Assembly (NCBI GenBank): GCA_017523285.1
Contig: JAFWWU010000113.1
Coordinates: 1-33,176, forward strand
Direction of reading: 5' to 3'
Source: Ruminococcus sp.
GTDB lineage: Bacteria > Bacillota > Clostridia > Oscillospirales > Ruminococcaceae
Length of the DNA stretch: 33,176 nt
Below the pieces are notes generated by a model. It ran no database searches, was not told where the DNA came from, and saw only the letters and a program-made list of their open reading frames with translations. The position numbers and the translations under genes are program-made. Position 1 is the first letter of the stretch. Each line of letters opens with the position of its first letter. This document shows, piece after piece, positions 21,777 to 29,620 of the stretch.

Positions 21777-22787
21777 ATGTCAAGAACACTTATTATTCCT
21801 GAAAAATACAAATCTGTCCTTACGCTGAGAGAAACTCAGCACGCTATAAAATATATCAAGGACCTTTTTCAGCAGACTCTTTCTTTTGCTCTTACACTTG
21901 ATCGTGTAACTGCTCCGCTTCTTGTACGCAAGGGAAGCGGTATAAACGACGACCTGAACGGCGTAGAGCGTAAGGTTGAATTTTCATTGAAGGAAATGGA
22001 TTTTGAAGCCGAGGCTGTACAGTCACTTGCAAAATGGAAGAGAATGGCTCTCTATCGCTACGGCTACAATGAGGGCGAGGGCATCTATACAGATATGAAC
22101 GCTATCCGCCGTGATGATGACGCTGATAATATCCATTCGGTTTTCGTTGACCAATGGGACTGGGAAAAGGTTATCAGCAGAGATAAGAGAACTATTGATT
22201 TCCTCAAAGAAAACGTATGCGCTATCGTAAAGGCAGTTGCTTTCACAAAGAGAAAGGTAAATCTTAGATATCCACAGCTTAAAGGAACAGTATGCGATAC
22301 TCCGTTTTTCATCACATCGCAGGAGCTTGAGGATATGTATCCCGATAAAACTCCGAAAGAGCGTGAAAACCTCATCACAAAAGAGCATGGCACAGTTTTC
22401 ATTATGCAGATAGGAAATGTGCTTAAAAGCGGAAACAAGCATGACGGAAGAGCTCCCGATTATGACGACTGGGCACTTAACGGTGATTTGCTTTTCTGGA
22501 ATGATGTTCTTGGCAATGCTCTTGAAATATCCTCAATGGGTATCAGAGTAGATGAGAATTCACTCCGTTCACAGCTTAAAGAGTGTAACGCAGAGGATCG
22601 TCTTGCATTTGAATATCACAGAATGGTAGCAGACGGAACACTCCCACTTACAATCGGCGGCGGCATAGGACAATCAAGACTTTGTATGCTTCTGCTTGAA
22701 AAGGCTCATATCGGAGAAGTTCAGGTTTCAATATGGCCTGATGAAATGATAAAGACCTGTGCGGAAAACGGAATAACATTGTTATAA
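21777..22787 (+). CDS. asnA: Aspartate--ammonia ligase (asparagine synthetase A)
   Basis: AsnA makes asparagine from aspartate, ammonia and ATP (forming AMP) and is structurally related to class II aminoacyl-tRNA synthetases. The 336-aa protein has the family blocks IPEKYKSVLTLRETQHAIKY at the N-terminus, FALTLDRVTAPLLVRKGSGI (about 40-60), the NGVERKVEF segment, YTDMNAIRRDDD, HSVFVDQWDWEKV, and the C-terminal LTIGGGIGQSRLCMLLL that binds ATP. ATG 21777 is preferred with AGGAAAG upstream; GTG 21768 is too close to that site. With asnS nearby it forms an asparagine-related neighbourhood, though no T-box lies directly before it. Confidence 0.95.
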   Translation: MSRTLIIPEKYKSVLTLRETQHAIKYIKDLFQQTLSFALTLDRVTAPLLVRKGSGINDDLNGVERKVEFSLKEMDFEAEAVQSLAKWKRMALYRYGYNEGEGIYTDMNAIRRDDDADNIHSVFVDQWDWEKVISRDKRTIDFLKENVCAIVKAVAFTKRKVNLRYPQLKGTVCDTPFFITSQELEDMYPDKTPKERENLITKEHGTVFIMQIGNVLKSGNKHDGRAPDYDDWALNGDLLFWNDVLGNALEISSMGIRVDENSLRSQLKECNAEDRLAFEYHRMVADGTLPLTIGGGIGQSRLCMLLLEKAHIGEVQVSIWPDEMIKTCAENGITLL

Positions 22788-22798
22788 TCGTGCGTATT

Positions 22799-23055
22799 GT
22801 AGGGGACGGCGTCCTCGATGTCCCACAAAACAATTATAATGTAATTGTAGGGGATGCCGCCCTCGGCATCCCGCAAAACAAACGCTAATCAATCGGGCGG
22901 ATGATATCCGCTCCTACGGAAATGATTAATCCAATTTGTAGGGGACGGCATCCTCGATGTCCCACAGAATATCATATAAACAAATGGGATGCCGAGGGCG
23001 GCATCCCCTACGCGAAATAAACGCAAAACAATCAGGCGGATGATGTCCGCCAATA
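22799..23055. repeat. Palindrome cluster 5 (C, B, A, C, B, A)
   Basis: The C-B-A order occurs twice. The first set is C 22803-22824, B 22851-22872 and A 22895-22914 (one arm base changed). The second is C 22942-22963, B 22986-23007 (inverted relative to the first B) and A 23035-23051 (GGCGGA-TGATG-TCCGCC). The B-A spacer again carries AAACAAACGC-like or AAATAAACGC-like sequence. The cluster fills the whole 311-bp gap before the first phenylacetate-CoA ligase gene; no gene was seen in it. Confidence 0.92.
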
Positions 23056-23098
23056 CGGAACAGGTTAAGATATAAAATAACGAAAGGAAGTTTTTAAG

Positions 23099-24397
23099 AT
23101 GTTTCAAAAAGATATTGAAACCATGCCACGAAATAAAATCGAAGAGCTTCAGCTTGAAAGACTGAAATGGCTCGTTGATTACTGTATGAAAAACATCCCG
23201 TTTTATAATAAAAGACTCACAGAAGCGGGAGTTACAGCTGAAAAAATCAAATCATTAAAGGATATTGAGTATATCCCATATACCACAAAGGCTGATATCC
23301 GTGATACATATCCATTCGGTCTTTTCGGTCAGCCGATAAAGAATATTGTCCGTATCCACGCTTCAAGCGGTACAACAGGCAAGCCTACTGTTGTAGGCTA
23401 TACAAAGCAGGATATCGAAAACTGGAGCGACTGTATGGCGAGAATATGTGTTGCAGGCGGTGCAACTGATGAGGATATCGTTCAGATTGCTTTCGGCTAT
23501 GGACTTTTCACAGGCGCACTCGGACTTCATTACGGTCTTGAAAAAATCGGTGCAACTGTTGTTCCTACTTCAAGCGGAAATACAGAAAAGCAGATTATGC
23601 TTATGCAGGATTTCCAGACATCAGCTCTTGTTGCTACACCTTCATACGCTCAGTATATCGCTGAAAAGGCAAAGGAAATGGGCGTTCTCGAAAACATCAA
23701 TCTCCGTCTTGGTCTGTTCGGCTCTGAGGGCTGTACAATTGAAATGCGTGACCAGATTGAAAAGGCTCTCGGCATCTTCGTTACTGATAACTACGGTATG
23801 AGTGAGCTTATGGGACCGGGTGTATCGGGTGACTGTGAATACCGCTGTGGTATGCATATCAACGAGGACCACTTCCTTGCTGAAATTATCGACCCGAATA
23901 CTGAAAAGGTACTCGATAAGGGAAGTCAGGGCGAGCTTGTTATTACAACTCTTACAAAAGAGGGTATCCCGATGCTCCGTTACAGAACAAAGGATATCAC
24001 AAAAATCAATTACGAAACATGTAAGTGCGGAAGAACATTTGCAAGAATGGATAAAATCAAGGGAAGAAGCGACGATATGCTTAAAATCAGAGGTGTTAAT
24101 GTATTCCCATCACAGATTGAAAGTGTGCTTATGTCATTTGATAAGATTGCTCCGCATTATCAGCTTGTTGTTACAAGAGCAAACTTCTCAGATAATCTTG
24201 AAGTCAAGGTTGAGCTTGCAGACGGTTCACTTCTTGAAAAATACGGCGAGCTTGAAAAACTCAGAAGCAATATTCATCATAATCTTAAAACAGTTCTCGG
24301 AATCGATACAAAGGTTTCACTTGTTGAGCATAAATCTCTTGAGCGTTTCCAGGGTAAAGCAAAGAGAATTGTAGACCTTCGAAACAACAACGCATAA
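23099..24397 (+). CDS. Phenylacetate--CoA ligase (PaaK-type), copy 1
   Basis: This adenylate-forming enzyme activates aryl acids such as phenylacetate to CoA thioesters. Motifs seen are the P-loop HASSGTTGKPTVVGYT (about 87-102), the YGMSELMGPG acidic core (about 230-240), RYRTKDIT, and the C-terminal hinge GRSDDMLKIRGVNVFPSQIE. The 432-aa length is standard. GAAAGGAAG precedes the ATG. It overlaps the next gene by one base and sits upstream of iorA, so it probably acts with the oxidoreductase. Substrate range (phenylacetate, indoleacetate or 4-hydroxyphenylacetate) is not readable. Confidence 0.94.
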   Translation: MFQKDIETMPRNKIEELQLERLKWLVDYCMKNIPFYNKRLTEAGVTAEKIKSLKDIEYIPYTTKADIRDTYPFGLFGQPIKNIVRIHASSGTTGKPTVVGYTKQDIENWSDCMARICVAGGATDEDIVQIAFGYGLFTGALGLHYGLEKIGATVVPTSSGNTEKQIMLMQDFQTSALVATPSYAQYIAEKAKEMGVLENINLRLGLFGSEGCTIEMRDQIEKALGIFVTDNYGMSELMGPGVSGDCEYRCGMHINEDHFLAEIIDPNTEKVLDKGSQGELVITTLTKEGIPMLRYRTKDITKINYETCKCGRTFARMDKIKGRSDDMLKIRGVNVFPSQIESVLMSFDKIAPHYQLVVTRANFSDNLEVKVELADGSLLEKYGELEKLRSNIHHNLKTVLGIDTKVSLVEHKSLERFQGKAKRIVDLRNNNA

Positions 24398-25200
24398 TGA
24401 ATGAGCTTTTTATTTCCGACCTTGACGGAACGCTTTTCAATTCAGACGCAAAGCTTACAGATTTTACCGCAGAGGTAATCAATTCGCTTACAGAGCGTGG
24501 AATAAGCTTTACTTATGCAACGGCACGTTCAGAACGCTCTGCAATAGATATGACGAGCAAGTTAAAGCTTAATATGCCGTGTGTTTTAATGAATGGTGTT
24601 ATAATATACGACACGGAAAAAAAGGCATATGAAAAGGCGGAATATATTTCCGAAGAGCTTTCCGCAGAAATTGCTTCGCTTTATGAAAAGCATAATGTAA
24701 AGGGGCATCTTTACAGGATTTCAGGCGGAAATCTCAAATCATATACAACGATTGAAAATGACGATATGCTTGTATATGAATATCATAAGAGCTTTTATGA
24801 TATTTTAGGTATTGATAAAGAAAATCTGCCGATATATTTTACGGCAAATGACGCTTATGAAATACTTCTGCCGCTGAAAAATGATGTATCTGAAATAGAG
24901 GGCACAGATTTTACATTCTATGAGGATACATATACGGGTAAATGGTATCTTGAAATCTTTTCCGATAAGGCATCAAAAGCCAATGCTGTAAAATATCTCA
25001 GAGAAAAGTATAAATTTGATAAGGTTACGGCTTTCGGTGATAATCTCAACGACCTTTCACTTTTCAGAGAGGCAGATGTTAAAATTGCTGTTGCAAACGC
25101 AAAGCAGGAGCTTAAAAATTCCGCCGATTTAGTTATCGGCTCAAACGATGACGACGGCGTTGCAAAGTGGCTTAAAAAATATATGAAAGGACTTTTTTAA
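24397..25200 (+). CDS. HAD-superfamily (Cof-type) phosphatase
   Basis: The N-terminal DLDGTLFNSDAKLT motif contains the nucleophilic aspartate of HAD phosphatases. ATARSERS is the second motif, and FGDNLNDLSLFREAD near the C-terminus supplies the magnesium-binding acids. A type II (Cof) cap lies between. The 267-aa length is normal. Such enzymes dephosphorylate sugars, cofactors or nucleotides. Placement inside the paaK-iorA transcript (1-bp overlap upstream, 1-bp gap downstream) is tight, but no link to aryl acid metabolism is established. Confidence 0.9.
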   Translation: MNELFISDLDGTLFNSDAKLTDFTAEVINSLTERGISFTYATARSERSAIDMTSKLKLNMPCVLMNGVIIYDTEKKAYEKAEYISEELSAEIASLYEKHNVKGHLYRISGGNLKSYTTIENDDMLVYEYHKSFYDILGIDKENLPIYFTANDAYEILLPLKNDVSEIEGTDFTFYEDTYTGKWYLEIFSDKASKANAVKYLREKYKFDKVTAFGDNLNDLSLFREADVKIAVANAKQELKNSADLVIGSNDDDGVAKWLKKYMKGLF

Positions 25201-25201
25201 A

Positions 25202-26932
25202 ATGAAGAAATTAATGCTTGGAAACGAGGCCTTTGCAAGAGGTCTTTACGAGGCAGGCTGTAAGGTAGTATCAAGCTATCCCGGTACTCCTTCAACTGAA
25301 ATCACAGAATATGTTGCTAAGTATGACGAGGTTTATGCTGAATGGGCACCAAATGAAAAGGTTGCTATGGAGGCTGCTCTCGGTGCGTCAATTGCAGGCG
25401 CAAGAAGCTTCTGCGGAATGAAGCACGTTGGTCTTAACGTAGCCGCAGACCCTCTCTACACAGCAGCATACACAGGTGTAAACGGCGGTATGGTTATCGC
25501 TGTTGCAGACGACCCCGGTATGCACTCATCACAGAACGAGCAGGACAGCCGTCATCACGCAATTGCGGCAAAGGTTCCTATGCTTGAACCTTCAGATTCA
25601 TCTGAATGTAAGGAATTCGTAAAAATCGCATTCGACCTTTCAGAAGAATTTGACGCACCTTTCATCGTAAGAATGTCAACAAGAGTTGCACACTCACAGA
25701 GCGTTGTAGAGCTTTGCGACAGAGATGAAAAGGAGCTTAAGGAATATACAAAAAATCCTCAGAAATACGTTATGATGCCTGCATTTGCAAGAGGCAGACA
25801 CGTTTTCGTTGAAGAAAGAACAGCAAAGCTTACAGAATACGCAGAAACATCAGCACTCAACAGAACAGAGCTTTCAGACAAGGCTGAATTCGGTGTTATT
25901 ACAAGCGGTGCGGCTTACCAGTACGCAAAGGAAGCTCTCGGCGAAAAAGCTTCAATCTTAAAGCTTGGTATGGTAAACCCACTTCCTGTAAAGCTTATTC
26001 AGGATTTCGCTTCAAAGTTTGAAACAGTTTACATAATCGAAGAGCTTGACGGCATTATCGAACAGCACTGTAAAAATATCGGTGTTACAAATGTTAAGGG
26101 CAATGAAATCTTCGGCTTAATCGGTGAATTATCACAGTCAATCATTGCAGAAAAGCTCCTCGGAGTAAAGAACGAATACAAGGAATTCGGCGAGAATGTT
26201 CCTGTACGTCCTCCTGTAATGTGTGCAGGATGTCCTCACAGAGGTCTTTTCTACTGTCTTTCAAAGCTTAAGGTTACAGTTTCAGGCGATATCGGATGCT
26301 ATACACTCGGCGCATCAGCACCTCTCTCAGCTATGGATACAACAATCTGTATGGGTGCATCAATTTCAGCGCTTCACGGCTTCAACAAGGCAAGAGGAAG
26401 CGAAGCTGAAAAGAGCAGTGTAGCTGTTATCGGTGATTCAACCTTTATGCACAGCGGTATGACAGGTCTTGTAAATATCGCATACAACTCAACAAACTCA
26501 ACTGTTATTATCCTTGATAACTCAATCACAGGTATGACAGGTCATCAGCAGAATCCTACAACAGGCAAGAACTTAAAGGGCGACCCTGCTGCCGCAGTTA
26601 ATCTTGAAGAGCTTTGCAAGGCTATCGGATTCAAGCGTGTAAGAGTTGTTGACCCATATTCACTTGCTGAAACAGAAGCCGCTATCAAGGAAGAGCTTGC
26701 TGCTGAAGAGCCATCTGTTATCATTTCAAGACGTCCATGTGCACTTCTCAAGTATGTACAGCATAAGCCTGCACTTGCAGTTGATACAGATAAATGCGTT
26801 GGCTGTAAGATGTGTATGAAGCTCGGATGTCCTGCAATTTCAATGAAGGACGGCAAGGCAGTTATTGACCATACACAGTGCGTAGGCTGTGGAATCTGTC
26901 AGGAAATGTGCAAAATCGGTGCTATCAAGTAA
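25202..26932 (+). CDS. iorA: Indolepyruvate:ferredoxin oxidoreductase, alpha subunit
   Basis: IorA with IorB converts aryl-pyruvates (from aromatic amino acids) and CoA to aryl-acetyl-CoA, CO2 and reduced ferredoxin, or the reverse. The protein starts with a pyrimidine-binding domain (SSYPGTPSTEITEY), continues with the thiamine diphosphate domain (MCAGCPHRGLFYCL, then GDSTFMHSGMTGLVNIAYN with the LDNSITGMTGHQQNP loop), and ends with two 4Fe-4S motifs (CVGCKMCMKLGCP and CVGCGICQEMC, about 530-570). The length of 576 aa and domain order are typical. Its partner iorB is not adjacent but about 2 kb downstream. Confidence 0.96.
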   Translation: MKKLMLGNEAFARGLYEAGCKVVSSYPGTPSTEITEYVAKYDEVYAEWAPNEKVAMEAALGASIAGARSFCGMKHVGLNVAADPLYTAAYTGVNGGMVIAVADDPGMHSSQNEQDSRHHAIAAKVPMLEPSDSSECKEFVKIAFDLSEEFDAPFIVRMSTRVAHSQSVVELCDRDEKELKEYTKNPQKYVMMPAFARGRHVFVEERTAKLTEYAETSALNRTELSDKAEFGVITSGAAYQYAKEALGEKASILKLGMVNPLPVKLIQDFASKFETVYIIEELDGIIEQHCKNIGVTNVKGNEIFGLIGELSQSIIAEKLLGVKNEYKEFGENVPVRPPVMCAGCPHRGLFYCLSKLKVTVSGDIGCYTLGASAPLSAMDTTICMGASISALHGFNKARGSEAEKSSVAVIGDSTFMHSGMTGLVNIAYNSTNSTVIILDNSITGMTGHQQNPTTGKNLKGDPAAAVNLEELCKAIGFKRVRVVDPYSLAETEAAIKEELAAEEPSVIISRRPCALLKYVQHKPALAVDTDKCVGCKMCMKLGCPAISMKDGKAVIDHTQCVGCGICQEMCKIGAIK

Positions 26933-26948
26933 TTATACGGAGTAAGCT

Positions 26949-27329
26949 ATGGAAATTTATATCGAATTTGAAAAATGGCTGAGTAAGCTTCTTGAAAATG
27001 ATATGCCCGATAATACAGCCGCATATAATTTCAATATCTATGAAGAAGAGGACGAAACCTACGGCGTACAGCTTATTGCATCAGATGAATTTTCAGAAGA
27101 TGACGATGACTGGGCTTGTTCTGAAATATGGTCAAGCGAGGAAGAAATCTTCTATATCGACCATTCAGATGAAAAGGATGCAGACAGAGAGCGTGGACTT
27201 GAATTTATAAGTCAGCTTATATGCGATTATCTTGAAAAGGGTGAAAAGGCTGATAAGCTTAAAGCTGTAAAGGCTGTCGGTGCAGGCTTTGTTGACGGTG
27301 ATCTGAAAATTTTATATAAGGAAGCTTAA
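26949..27329 (+). CDS. Acidic hypothetical protein (first gene of the cassette between iorA and iorB)
   Basis: This 126-aa soluble protein is very acidic (IYEEEDETYG, SEDDDDWACSE, SSEEEIFYIDHSDEKDA). It has predicted alternating strands and helices and no signal or membrane segment. I do not recognise the family; the compact acidic fold is reminiscent of immunity-type or SMI1-like proteins, but no motif proves this. It begins 16 bp after iorA with GGAGTAAG, so it is probably on the same transcript. Confidence 0.7.
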   Translation: MEIYIEFEKWLSKLLENDMPDNTAAYNFNIYEEEDETYGVQLIASDEFSEDDDDWACSEIWSSEEEIFYIDHSDEKDADRERGLEFISQLICDYLEKGEKADKLKAVKAVGAGFVDGDLKILYKEA

Positions 27330-27332
27330 TCT

Positions 27333-27584
27333 ATGAACAGAAAAAAGCTTTCAACGAAAAATATATACGAATTGGTTCTGTTCCTGCTGTTTATTGCTGT
27401 AACAGCGGTGCTTGAAATTCCGTTTATATATCAGGTTGCAATCCTTGTTGCTGTTATAGGTATTTACAAATTCACTGAGCATCTTATTGAAAGCAAAAAG
27501 GTGAAGAATACTGCTGAGGCGGCTTATACAGAGCAGACAGGCGTTTTTCCTGCCGATAAGCAAGGTAAAGAAAACGATGATTGA
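27333..27584 (+). CDS. Small two-helix membrane protein (cassette gene 2)
   Basis: The 83-aa protein has two hydrophobic segments (about 11-29 and 33-50) and a hydrophilic C-terminal tail ending GKENDD. It starts 3 bp after the previous stop and overlaps the next gene by 8 bp, so translation of the set is likely coupled. No family is recognised. Confidence 0.7.
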   Translation: MNRKKLSTKNIYELVLFLLFIAVTAVLEIPFIYQVAILVAVIGIYKFTEHLIESKKVKNTAEAAYTEQTGVFPADKQGKENDD

Positions 27585-28302
27585 CAAAAAGAATTTTATA
27601 ATCAGGCTTCTTGTATCAATTTTGTTCTGGATAATCTTAGTTATATGCTTTATCAAGTTGATGAGTGATGAAGAAAAGATAGTTTATGGAATAGTTTTTA
27701 CAATTAGTATGATTATGGTTATAATCGAAAGTCTTCTGAGAACAAGCTATAAGAAAAAGAAAAAAAACGGAGAGTTATCGACTGACGGTGAAATGCCGAG
27801 AGAAATTTTTCTTGACAAGGATGGAAACGAGATAACTAATGAAATACCGAGAGAAGTTATTCTTGACAAGGACGGAAATGATATATCGTCAGATTTTGAC
27901 ATTCATTCAGACAGTGCATTGCTAAATGTGATAAATGATGTTATCACAGAAACGTCACTTCCCTATATAGACGACATCAACTCGGTGATAGATACGTTTA
28001 AAAAGGACAAAGAATATATTAAGGCGAAGCAAAACGGCGAGCTTCCACACGATAAATACAATCAATACATGATAGACAAAGCAAGAGAGTTACATGAAAT
28101 GGAAGAGGAACAAAAAAGCAGATATGTCTATGTGAATGATAATGCAGCAATGGAATCTCTTACAGCAAATGTGAATAATGAAATTGCTCACGCAGAACAT
28201 AATGGAAACGCTTTTATGCCGACAATATCCACAGAGAATTTTGATATGCAAAATACAGAAAATGATGATGCAGATATAAAGAACGGAGAAAACAATGCAT
28301 AG
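27577..28302 (+). CDS. Two-TM protein with duplicated LDKDGNE/DI motif (cassette gene 3)
   Basis: The 241-aa protein has two N-terminal membrane helices (about 8-28 and 36-54), then a basic patch YKKKKKNG. The motif PREIFLDKDGNEIT (about 74-87) recurs as PREVILDKDGNDIS (about 91-104). A helical region follows with RELHEMEEEQKSRYVYVNDN (about 170-189) continuing AAM, then an Asn/Asp/Glu-rich tail. The D-x-D-G-N unit looks like a short Ca-binding-type turn, but no full EF-hand is present. It is a paralogue of the next gene. ATG overlaps the upstream stop by 8 bp. Function unknown; the topology suggests a membrane-anchored cytosolic domain. Confidence 0.75.
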   Translation: MIDKKNFIIRLLVSILFWIILVICFIKLMSDEEKIVYGIVFTISMIMVIIESLLRTSYKKKKKNGELSTDGEMPREIFLDKDGNEITNEIPREVILDKDGNDISSDFDIHSDSALLNVINDVITETSLPYIDDINSVIDTFKKDKEYIKAKQNGELPHDKYNQYMIDKARELHEMEEEQKSRYVYVNDNAAMESLTANVNNEIAHAEHNGNAFMPTISTENFDMQNTENDDADIKNGENNA

Positions 28303-28939
28303 AAACAGAAGCTTTACGGTTAAGCTCGTGATCGCTCTCGCAACACTTCTTCTTATCATTATTATATGTGCAGGAGTATTCTCGAAACTTCCGACAGAGG
28401 ACAGGATAATATTTGTTCTTGTGGCTGTTTCTGTTATACTTACTCCTGCCTTGAATATGATGAAAAAGATTATATCGGGTATTCTCAGAAAGGGACTGCT
28501 CGGAGAAGATACAGAAAACAACCCGAAAGAAATAAAGCTTGATAAAGACGGAAACGAAATAACTCCGCTTACCGATGGTGCTCCGCAGTCAGACAATATT
28601 CTTGTTCAGGGAATATACAATGGCGTAACGGCAATCGGAAATTTCTGGCTCGATGCGGCTGAAAAGACTGCTGTAAAGCGAGAAAAGAGATATTACTGCC
28701 CGACGGTAAGGGCGGAAGAAAACGAAAGAGAAAGACGCAAGTCATTGAATGAGCTTCGTGAAGAAAGAGAAGAACTGATTCAGCAAAGACTTCAGGAGCA
28801 AAGAAGCAGATATGTCTATGAGGATGATGATGCCGCAATGGCACCGCTTATAACCGATGAGGCGTTTAAATCCGCAGAAAGCTCTGCTTTGCAGAATAAC
28901 GAAAACAACGATGATGATACTGAAATGAAAAGTATCTGA
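28295..28939 (+). CDS. Two-TM protein with LDKDGNEIT motif, paralogue of the preceding gene (cassette gene 4)
   Basis: The 214-aa protein repeats the plan of its neighbour: two membrane helices (about 9-28 and 37-56), one KEIKLDKDGNEIT motif (about 78-90), a charged coiled-coil-like helix (ERRKSLNELREEREELIQQR) running into SRYVYEDDDAAM (about 171-182), and an acidic Asn-rich tail. The middle region (YNGVTAIGNFWLDAAEKT) is not shared. The start overlaps the upstream stop by 8 bp. No enzyme or transport motif is visible. A weak hairpin (28953-28974) without a T tract separates it from iorB. Confidence 0.75.
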   Translation: MHRNRSFTVKLVIALATLLLIIIICAGVFSKLPTEDRIIFVLVAVSVILTPALNMMKKIISGILRKGLLGEDTENNPKEIKLDKDGNEITPLTDGAPQSDNILVQGIYNGVTAIGNFWLDAAEKTAVKREKRYYCPTVRAEENERERRKSLNELREEREELIQQRLQEQRSRYVYEDDDAAMAPLITDEAFKSAESSALQNNENNDDDTEMKSI

Positions 28940-28997
28940 AAAAACAAATAAGATACCTGAATATTAACAGGTATTGCCATAATAATGAGGTGTAAAT

Positions 28998-29573
28998 ATG
29001 GAAACTAAATCAATTATGATAGTCGGAGTCGGCGGACAGGGTTCACTCCTTGCTTCAAGACTTCTCGGCAATGTACTCCTTGCTCAGAATTACGATGTAA
29101 AGGTAAGCGAGGTACACGGTATGTCACAGCGCGGCGGCTCTGTTGTAACTTATGTTAAGTACGGCGACAAGGTATATTCTCCTGTTATCGAAAAGGGCGA
29201 GGCTGACGCTATTATTTCATTTGAAATGCTCGAAGCTGCAAGATGGCTTCCTTACCTTAAAAAAGGCGGTAAGATTATAACATCAACACAGTGCCTTTCA
29301 TCAATGCCTGTAATTACAGGTGCGGCTGTTTATCCTGAAAATATCCTTGACAAAATCAAGGCAGAGGGTGTTGACATTACAGCTGTTGACGCATTGAAGC
29401 TTGCAGAAGAGGCAGGAAATGCAAAGGCTTCAAACGTAGTGCTTATGGGTGTTGTTTCAAACAAAATGGACTTTGAAGAAAAGCTCTGGCAGGACGCAAT
29501 TGAGCAGTGTGTTCCTGAAAAATTCCTCGAACTCAATAAGAAAGCATTTGAACTCGGAAAGAATGCAGAATAA
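28998..29573 (+). CDS. iorB: Indolepyruvate:ferredoxin oxidoreductase, beta subunit
   Basis: This is the gamma-type domain partner of IorA. The N-terminal IMIVGVGGQGSLLASRLLGN is the family glycine-rich motif, followed by VSEVHGMSQRGGSVVTYVKY, which contacts thiamine diphosphate-bound intermediates in related enzymes. The 191-aa length is standard. GAGGTG precedes the ATG. In most genomes iorA and iorB adjoin; here a four-gene cassette lies between them, yet both look intact. Confidence 0.95.
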   Translation: METKSIMIVGVGGQGSLLASRLLGNVLLAQNYDVKVSEVHGMSQRGGSVVTYVKYGDKVYSPVIEKGEADAIISFEMLEAARWLPYLKKGGKIITSTQCLSSMPVITGAAVYPENILDKIKAEGVDITAVDALKLAEEAGNAKASNVVLMGVVSNKMDFEEKLWQDAIEQCVPEKFLELNKKAFELGKNAE

Positions 29574-29620
29574 TTGAAGCAAATCAATAAAATTCATTAA
29601 AATAAATGGAGGAAAAACCA

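Noticed and set aside
22799-23055. Possible CRISPR array
   Set aside because: The repeats are palindromes of differing families and orientation with irregular spacing, the spacers themselves are partly conserved, and no cas gene is present.
28953-28974. Terminator between the cassette and iorB
   Set aside because: The hairpin has only 7 bp and no T tract; readthrough into iorB is more likely.
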